Shown piece by piece: positions 58,730 to 64,000 of a DNA stretch of 64,000 bases. The stretch comes from Lysobacterales bacterium. Its GTDB lineage: Bacteria > Pseudomonadota > Gammaproteobacteria > Xanthomonadales > Rhodanobacteraceae. Positions within the stretch are counted from its first letter, which is position 1. Each line of letters begins with the position of its first letter. The stretch spans positions 1 through 64,000 of the forward strand of contig QUBV01000002.1 of assembly GCA_014338185.1 (NCBI GenBank). Reading direction: 5' to 3'. The notes under the pieces are model-generated. The model worked only from the letters and a program-made list of their open reading frames with translations. It was not told the origin of the DNA and searched no databases. The translations under genes were made by a program, and so were the position numbers.

Positions 58730-59488
58730 TCAGTGCCCGCCGTGCTCGACCAGCGTGCGGAAGCGCCTGAGCAGGTGCCGCGCCGCCGGCGTGGGTGCGC
58801 AGGCGACCTCGGCGCAGCAAGGCTGCGCGCAATTGCCGTGGCGCGCATCGCGTCGGGCCGTGACGTAGCCGCGCATGATCTCGACGCTGAACTCGGGATG
58901 GAACTGCAGGCCCCAGGCACGTGGCGCGTAGCGCACGGCCTGGCAGGCATCGTGCGCCGAGCGAGCCAGCGCCACGGCCCCGCGCGGCAGTTCCAGCACG
59001 CTCTGCTGGTGCGAGGCGTGGGCCGCGAACCGCGCGGGCATGCCGTCGAGCAGTGCATCGCTGCCTGCATCCGCCAGGCGCTCGATGTTCACGGTGCCCA
59101 GTTCGCGGCCGCTCGGGTGGTAATCCACGCGCCCGCCCAGCGCATGCGCGAGCAACTGGTGGCCGTAGCACACGCCCAGCACCGTGCTGCCCGCGTCGAT
59201 GCTGGCGACGAGCCAGCGCGCCGTGTGCTCGCTCCAGGCCAGGCCATCGGTGACCATCGCGGGCGAGCCGGTCACGATCACGCCGGCATGGCGCCCCGCA
59301 GCCGGCAGCGCTGCGTCGGCGTCGACCGCGATGATGTCGACCTCGTCACGGCGCAGGCCCAGCCCGCGGCGGAACCACTCGGGGAAATCGCCGTGTCGCG
59401 CGCGTACCGAGGGCAGCGTGCTGCCGGTCTGCACGATGAGGAAGCGGGGTTGCAGCGGGATGGGCACGGGCAGGCAGTGTAGCGGCAT
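58730..59488 (-). CDS. Class I glutamine amidotransferase (GuaA-like domain)
   Basis: A 252-residue stand-alone class I amidotransferase. The nucleophile Cys lies in GVCYGHQLLAHALGG and the catalytic His/Glu in GLQFHPEFSVEIMRGY. VIVTGSPAMVTD forms the oxyanion strand. Such single-domain proteins resemble YfeJ or GMP-synthase-like amidotransferases and may act on gamma-glutamyl compounds; partner and substrate are not visible. It is convergent with tatC. The C-terminus has a Cys-rich insertion (GNCAQPCCAEVACAP). Confidence 0.85.
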   Translation of the reverse strand: MPLHCLPVPIPLQPRFLIVQTGSTLPSVRARHGDFPEWFRRGLGLRRDEVDIIAVDADAALPAAGRHAGVIVTGSPAMVTDGLAWSEHTARWLVASIDAGSTVLGVCYGHQLLAHALGGRVDYHPSGRELGTVNIERLADAGSDALLDGMPARFAAHASHQQSVLELPRGAVALARSAHDACQAVRYAPRAWGLQFHPEFSVEIMRGYVTARRDARHGNCAQPCCAEVACAPTPAARHLLRRFRTLVEHGGH

Positions 59489-59539
59489 CGACCGCGCCGG
59501 CAAGCGTGAGCCGTCCGCGTGCCCGACTCGCGCCACGCC

Positions 59540-61255
59540 TCATTCGAAGCCCCAGGCGAAGATCAGGTCGAAGTCCGGCATTTCCCACGCGCCGATGTCG
59601 TACGGCCCACCGTTGTCGGCCACCGTGGGCTGGTCAAAGCCGCGTTCACGCAAGGCGTAATCACGAAAGTAGCCCGTGAACGGGGCGCAGGCATCGATCG
59701 CGGGACTGCCGGGCGCGAGGCGGTAGTCGCCCGCGGCGGCGGCCACGAACTGCGGATCGACCACGCGCACATCGCCGCTGACGCCACTGCCGAACTCGCT
59801 GCTGGAGATCACGCACAGCAGGTCCAATGCGACACCGCCGTGCGCCAGCAGGATCGGTGTGGCCGGCTGGTGCAGGATGCTCGCGCCGATGTAGGACTGT
59901 GTCGCTGCAAGATCGAGCACACTGGCCACCGCATTGTCGACCAGCGTGGAGCCGGTGAGATCGGTGCGGCCATCGGAATCGACCTGCAGCAGCGCGCCGC
60001 TCGCCGAGTTGCCGTGCACCAATGACGAGCCAACGGTCATCGCAGCTTGCGCGCCGCTGGCCGTCAGCAGCGCCCCCGCGTCGGCGTGGTTGCCGGAGAT
60101 TTCGGTGAACGCGAGGCTGACGTGGCCGCCGGCAGCGGCGTATGCCGCTCCGCCATGGTCGGCGCTGTTGTCCAGCAGGGCCGCACACGGCAAGGCATGC
60201 AGGCAGGCGCGGTCATCGCCATCGTCCGGTGCGCCGCCGGTCAGCAGCACCGAGGCGCCACCACGGGCATGGAGGCCACCGCCATGCCCGGTCGCCAGCG
60301 TGCCGGCCACGTTGCCGTGCACGCGCGCCTTGGTCAGCGTCACGAGCGCATTCGCGTCGGCGTACACGCCGCCACCGTCGTGGCCAGCGCGATTGCCGGC
60401 GATTTCATAGGCACGATCGCCGGGATGGCGCGACACGTAGAAGCGCGCCGCGTCGGTCACATACACGCCGCCGCCATCGATGTCAGCCTCGTTGGCATGG
60501 ATGCCGGCACCGGACGACCCGTCCGTGGGCATACTGCCGTAGGCCTGGGCCAGGGCACCGCCCACGTGGATCCCCCCGCCGTAGCCGGCGGTGTTGCCGG
60601 CGATGCGCGCACCACCCAGCGAAACACTGGTCGCATCAGCCACGTAGATGCCGCCACCGCGCTGCGCGTGATTGTGCTCGATCAGCGTCGCATTGCCCGC
60701 GGTCGACGGCTCGGTCTGCACCACCAGGGGCTCACCAGCGGCTTGCCCGGCCAGGTAGACACCGCCACCGTTGCCGGCCAGGTTGTCGTGCACCCACACC
60801 CCGTCCAGTCCAAGCTGGAGGTTGCCAGTTGCGATCATGCCGCCGCCCGCATCGGCTTGGCCGCCGGTCAACTCCACATCGAACACAGTGACAAGGCCGC
60901 GTCGGGTGCCCGCCATGTTGATGCGCAGCACCGGCTGGCCGCCGTTGCCGGTTCCCGACAGCAGGGTGCGCGCGCCGGCCGCGGGCGCCGAATCCGCGCA
61001 GCTGGCGTAGCCGCCACGCAACCACAGGTCATGGCCATCGATCTGCAGGGCTTGCGCGGTGTAGGCCTGATTGACGGCCACGACGACCATGTCCAACGAC
61101 GGGCCATTGGCCGCCGCGGCATCGATGGCTGCCTGTATCGAGTCGAACTGGCAGGCGGCATCGGCGCCGACCTTGAACAGCGCCGCTGACACGGCGGCCG
61201 GGACCAACAGCAACAACACGGCGATGTGCCGCAGGCGTGCGGAGCGGGACTTCAT
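59540..61255 (-). CDS. Secreted beta-helix protein with GFE tail
   Basis: A 571-residue exported protein. Signal peptide (HIAVLLLLVPAAVSAALF), then many beta-helix repeats with GGGVY/GGGIY turns (GNGGGVYLAG, RGGGIYVADA, YGGGIHVGG, DGGGVYVTDA, HDGGGVYADA, GHGGGLHARG). It ends with PADIGAWE-like DIGAWEMPDFDLIFAWGFE. The repeats and the G-rich turns resemble polymorphic outer-membrane/right-handed parallel beta-helix proteins. No catalytic residues assigned. A GAGGAAG ribosome site precedes the start. Confidence 0.82.
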   Translation of the reverse strand: MKSRSARLRHIAVLLLLVPAAVSAALFKVGADAACQFDSIQAAIDAAAANGPSLDMVVVAVNQAYTAQALQIDGHDLWLRGGYASCADSAPAAGARTLLSGTGNGGQPVLRINMAGTRRGLVTVFDVELTGGQADAGGGMIATGNLQLGLDGVWVHDNLAGNGGGVYLAGQAAGEPLVVQTEPSTAGNATLIEHNHAQRGGGIYVADATSVSLGGARIAGNTAGYGGGIHVGGALAQAYGSMPTDGSSGAGIHANEADIDGGGVYVTDAARFYVSRHPGDRAYEIAGNRAGHDGGGVYADANALVTLTKARVHGNVAGTLATGHGGGLHARGGASVLLTGGAPDDGDDRACLHALPCAALLDNSADHGGAAYAAAGGHVSLAFTEISGNHADAGALLTASGAQAAMTVGSSLVHGNSASGALLQVDSDGRTDLTGSTLVDNAVASVLDLAATQSYIGASILHQPATPILLAHGGVALDLLCVISSSEFGSGVSGDVRVVDPQFVAAAAGDYRLAPGSPAIDACAPFTGYFRDYALRERGFDQPTVADNGGPYDIGAWEMPDFDLIFAWGFE

Positions 61256-61364
61256 GGATGGCTTCCTCGACCGGGGTTCGGGTTGGGGACACGTCACGTG
61301 GACGCAGCTGCCTGCACACGCATGGCGCACCGGCACGCTGCCGGTGCGCCTGCAGGCGCTGCGG

Positions 61365-62813
61365 TCACCGCGGCGTCGATGCCTGCGGTTCGGTCGACAC
61401 CACTACGTACAACGTGGCATCGAAGCCGTCGCGGTGGATCACGTCGTTGTCGAGTTCATAGGCGCCAATATCGGCTTGGCTTCCGACCGTGCGCAGGAAC
61501 GGAAACCCCCGCTGGTCATAGGTTTGGCCCGGTGGCGCGGTTCCCGCATCGACATCGGGATCGCTTGCGCGCAAGGCATGGGTCGGGCGCATGGCGCCGT
61601 TGAGCGCCAGCGGCAACAGTTGCAGCGGAATCGTGATCGTGTCGCCGGGCAAGGCCAGGGTCGAGCCTGACACATGGTTGTGGCTGCCCGTGAGCACCGC
61701 TCCGGAGGTCGCGCCCAGGTTGGTGCTGCTCTCGACGGTGCCCGCGCCCGCCAGGTTGCCCGTGATGATGGTGGAGGTCAGCACGTGGGTTCCCGATCCA
61801 AGGTCCAGACCCGCGCCAAGGGTGCGCCCGCCCGAGCTGGTCTCGATCGAGGTGTTGTCGGTGATCGTGCTGCTGGCGATCGTGGTGACGCCCGTGCTGG
61901 TGATCCCGCCCACGCGCAGCGCCGAGTTGCCCGACACCGTGGTGTTGGTGAAGATGACGTCCGCGCCCGCGGGCGGATGGATGTGGGCCGCGCCCGAGAC
62001 GTGTGCCTCGTTGCCGATGATCGCGGAACCGACCACCTCGGTCGCGCCTGCGGTGGTGAAACCACCGCCCCAGCTGCTGGCCGAGGAAGCAGTTGCATTG
62101 ACGCTGACGACACTGCGATCGATGTCGATGCCTCCCACCGCGTAGATGCCGCCACCACTTGCATACTCGCCACCGGTCGAGACCGCCAGGTTGCCGCTCA
62201 CCTCACTCAACCGCAGCGACGTGACACCCTGCGAGAAGATGCCGCCGCCGACGGCCTGCTCGAAGCCGATCCCCTTGGCGGTGCAGCCAGTGATGCGTGA
62301 GCGGTTGATCGCGACGTTGCCCGAGCCGGTCACGCAGCCGCCACGGGCCTGGGAATCGCTGCGGTACTTGTGGCCGCCCGTCAGTGTCAGGTCCTGCAGG
62401 TTGAGCTGGCCACTGCCCAGGTGGACGATCAGTCCGCCATTCACTCCCGCAGCGGCCGTGATCACGGTGCGCCCCATTCCCAAGCCACGGATGTCGAGGT
62501 CCTGCTGGCCGAAGATGAGCGGCGATTGCAAGGTGATCGTGCTGCACGACAGGGTCGGCGAGGCACGCACCGAATCGCCGGAGTCCGAGGCCGCGATCGC
62601 CTGGCGCAAGCTGCCCAGGCCATCGTCATCGCAATTGGTGTAGAAGCGCACGGTCGCGGCCGGTGCCGTGGCGCCATGGCGCGTGGGTGCAGATGCGCGG
62701 CCTGCAGCGTCGGCGGCGCCGGTGGTGGACATTGCCGCAGTCGGGCCGGCCAGCAACGCGACAATGAGCGTCGACAGCGGCAACTGGCGCAACGTGGTGT
62801 GGGTGCAATTCAT
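61365..62813 (-). CDS. Secreted beta-helix protein (choice-of-anchor Q-like)
   Basis: A 482-residue exported protein. Signal peptide-like segment (LPLSTLIVALLAGPTAAMS), a start domain with NCDDDGLGSLRQAIAASDSGDSV, beta-helix repeats with GGGIFSQGV and ASGGGIYAVGG, and a C-terminal block DVDAGTAPPGQTYDQRGFPFLR then ADIGAYELDNDVIHRDGFD. This resembles the so-called choice-of-anchor Q proteins of secreted beta-helices. Unlike the neighbour, the GFD motif is followed by about 17 more residues. Directly upstream of the related gene at 59540, same strand. Confidence 0.8.
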   Translation of the reverse strand: MNCTHTTLRQLPLSTLIVALLAGPTAAMSTTGAADAAGRASAPTRHGATAPAATVRFYTNCDDDGLGSLRQAIAASDSGDSVRASPTLSCSTITLQSPLIFGQQDLDIRGLGMGRTVITAAAGVNGGLIVHLGSGQLNLQDLTLTGGHKYRSDSQARGGCVTGSGNVAINRSRITGCTAKGIGFEQAVGGGIFSQGVTSLRLSEVSGNLAVSTGGEYASGGGIYAVGGIDIDRSVVSVNATASSASSWGGGFTTAGATEVVGSAIIGNEAHVSGAAHIHPPAGADVIFTNTTVSGNSALRVGGITSTGVTTIASSTITDNTSIETSSGGRTLGAGLDLGSGTHVLTSTIITGNLAGAGTVESSTNLGATSGAVLTGSHNHVSGSTLALPGDTITIPLQLLPLALNGAMRPTHALRASDPDVDAGTAPPGQTYDQRGFPFLRTVGSQADIGAYELDNDVIHRDGFDATLYVVVSTEPQASTPR

Positions 62814-62956
62814 CATGATCTCCATGTCCGATTCAGGGGAGCGCGCAGCGGACTGCCTTGCCGTTTCGATGGCGCTCCTTGGGACCTGACGCGGAAATGC
62901 GCGGTATCGCGCCACGCGCGGGTGGAATCAGGTGCGCGGGCAGCGCGGGTGCGCGC

Positions 62957-64000
62957 TCAGGACCCGGCCGCAGGCACGCACGGCGGCTCGGCGGCCCAGG
63001 CCGAACGCGCCACGCGCAGCAACGGATGCCCTGACAACCCGGCCTGCGCGGCGGCGGTGTCGGCCGCCGCATGGCGGCTTGCGGCAGCGGCGCACTCCCC
63101 ACTGCGGCGTTGCGCCAGCGCGAGCCACAACTGGGCTTCGAGCAGGCGCGGATGAGCCGCGGGCAACTCCTCTGCCGCAATCGGGATCGCTTGCAGCAGA
63201 CGCTGCACGGCCGCTTGCGGTTCGCGCGGCAGGTCCACGCGCGCCAGCAGCACCTGTACCTGCAGCATCTGCGGATGCCGCCACGGCAACAGTTCCTGCT
63301 GCCGATGTTCGATGTCGGCACGCAGGTCGGGTGGGCATTCGGGTCCGGGGGACTTGCTGCACGCCAGCAGCAGTTGTGCCTGGGCCAGCAACGGCTGCAT
63401 CTTGAATGGGCGTTGCCGCAGGTTGACGATCGCGCCGGGCAACAGCGTGCGCACCTGCGCCCACGCGCCACGTGCGAGCAGCAGGTCGGCGCGCAGCTGA
63501 TCGACGCGGCCGCGGCGCATCGCATTGAGTTCGCCCTCGCCGAACAGCGTGCGGGCGCTCACCAGCAGCGCCTCGGCGCGCGCATAGTCGACGCCGCGCT
63601 CGATCATCCATGAGGCCTGCCGCTGGTGGCTCTCGCCCTGGTAATCGGCGTCGTGCGCGAAGACCTGGTCGGAGGCGACGTCGGCGCGATGGCAGGCCTC
63701 GGCGGTGTGCTCGCCGAGCATCCAGCCTTCGAGCACGCACCATTTGCCCGAGGCGTAGACCTCGGGCTGGGTCGGGGCGTGCTGCAGCGACCGGTAACGC
63801 GCATTGCACTCTCGCATCAAGCCAAGCGCTTCCCGCCAGCGGCCGGAGCGCCATTGGGTCGAGGCCAGCCCGCACTCCGCCTCGGCCGTGTCCGCGTTGT
63901 CGGGCCCGTGCTGCGCACGCGCAAGCGCCAGCGCCGCGGCATAGGCCGCGCGGGCTCCGGCATAGTCCTCGATCCCCTCCAGCGCCGAGCCAAGGTTGTT
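62957..64000 (-). CDS. TPR-repeat protein, C-terminal part (start beyond window)
   Basis: About 347 codons are visible, open through the right edge. The first residues in the window form a tetratricopeptide repeat (NNLGSALEGIEDYAGARAAYAAALALARA), and further helical repeats run to the end. Cysteines are scattered (SKSPGPECPPDL). This is typical of the C-terminal TPR half of serine/threonine kinases or sensor proteins in this lineage, but the N-terminal domain is outside the window, so the identity is open. Confidence 0.7.
   Translation of the reverse strand, partial: NNLGSALEGIEDYAGARAAYAAALALARAQHGPDNADTAEAECGLASTQWRSGRWREALGLMRECNARYRSLQHAPTQPEVYASGKWCVLEGWMLGEHTAEACHRADVASDQVFAHDADYQGESHQRQASWMIERGVDYARAEALLVSARTLFGEGELNAMRRGRVDQLRADLLLARGAWAQVRTLLPGAIVNLRQRPFKMQPLLAQAQLLLACSKSPGPECPPDLRADIEHRQQELLPWRHPQMLQVQVLLARVDLPREPQAAVQRLLQAIPIAAEELPAAHPRLLEAQLWLALAQRRSGECAAAASRHAAADTAAAQAGLSGHPLLRVARSAWAAEPPCVPAAGS

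Overview
The window is a GC-rich chromosomal segment from a gammaproteobacterium, most likely a member of the Xanthomonadales (Lysobacteraceae or Rhodanobacteraceae type). Supporting signs are the rsmG-parA-parB order, an HX4D-type PlsB of 842 residues, a YecA-XthA pair, a large tricorn-like S41 peptidase and a DPP-IV-like S9 peptidase with signal peptides. Several secreted proteins also end in an IFxxGF(E/D)-like tail. This assignment is inference from gene content; no rRNA or other marker is present. No tRNA, rRNA or CRISPR array was seen.

1-9.7 kb: an ECF sigma factor with an overlapping anti-sigma gene cut by the window edge, the rsmG-parA-parB partition operon, a short SPFH protein, and hemB, which carries an apparent 26-bp deletion that shifts its frame. 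Then come aroE, a YkgJ-type Cys-cluster protein, a thiopurine methyltransferase, an AhpD-like protein, a zinc alcohol dehydrogenase and a GT2 glycosyltransferase. 9.7-12.3 kb: a gene-poor stretch followed by an AT-rich patch with two unrecognised exported or membrane-anchored proteins, a good promoter and a stem-loop.

12.3-36.8 kb is mostly housekeeping: gamma carbonic anhydrase, oligopeptidase A, the tricorn-like peptidase, PlsB, a lipoprotein, a class B-like acid phosphatase, an AI-2E family permease, Rep helicase, a secreted beta-helix protein, YajQ with a DUF2167 protein, thymidine kinase, DPP-IV, a half-size EamA protein, pirin, YecA and exonuclease III. Between the lipoprotein and the acid phosphatase lies a promoter-to-terminator unit with no ORF, which looks like a roughly 110-nt small RNA with C-rich loops.

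36.8-42.2 kb is an accessory island starting directly upstream of xthA. It holds recombinase-site-like repeats, an IS3-like remnant, a truncated gene tail, a HipBA module with promoter and operator-like palindrome, a large helicase gene broken at its Walker A motif, an inverted fragment of a second hipA, a PH-domain membrane protein and a single-chain DUF262-HNH protein (GmrSD-like). It reads as a worn defence or mobile island.

42.2-64 kb: a MerR regulator and copper-type P1B ATPase with a 20-bp-spacer promoter, threonine aldolase, DUF924 and DUF465 proteins, transketolase, TtcA, RdgC and a YgjP-like metalloprotease. Further on are small exported and membrane proteins, an alpha/beta hydrolase overlapping ferrochelatase, a protein with a sorting-signal-like tail, a SYLF protein, tatABC, a class I amidotransferase, two tandem secreted beta-helix proteins and a TPR protein cut by the window edge.
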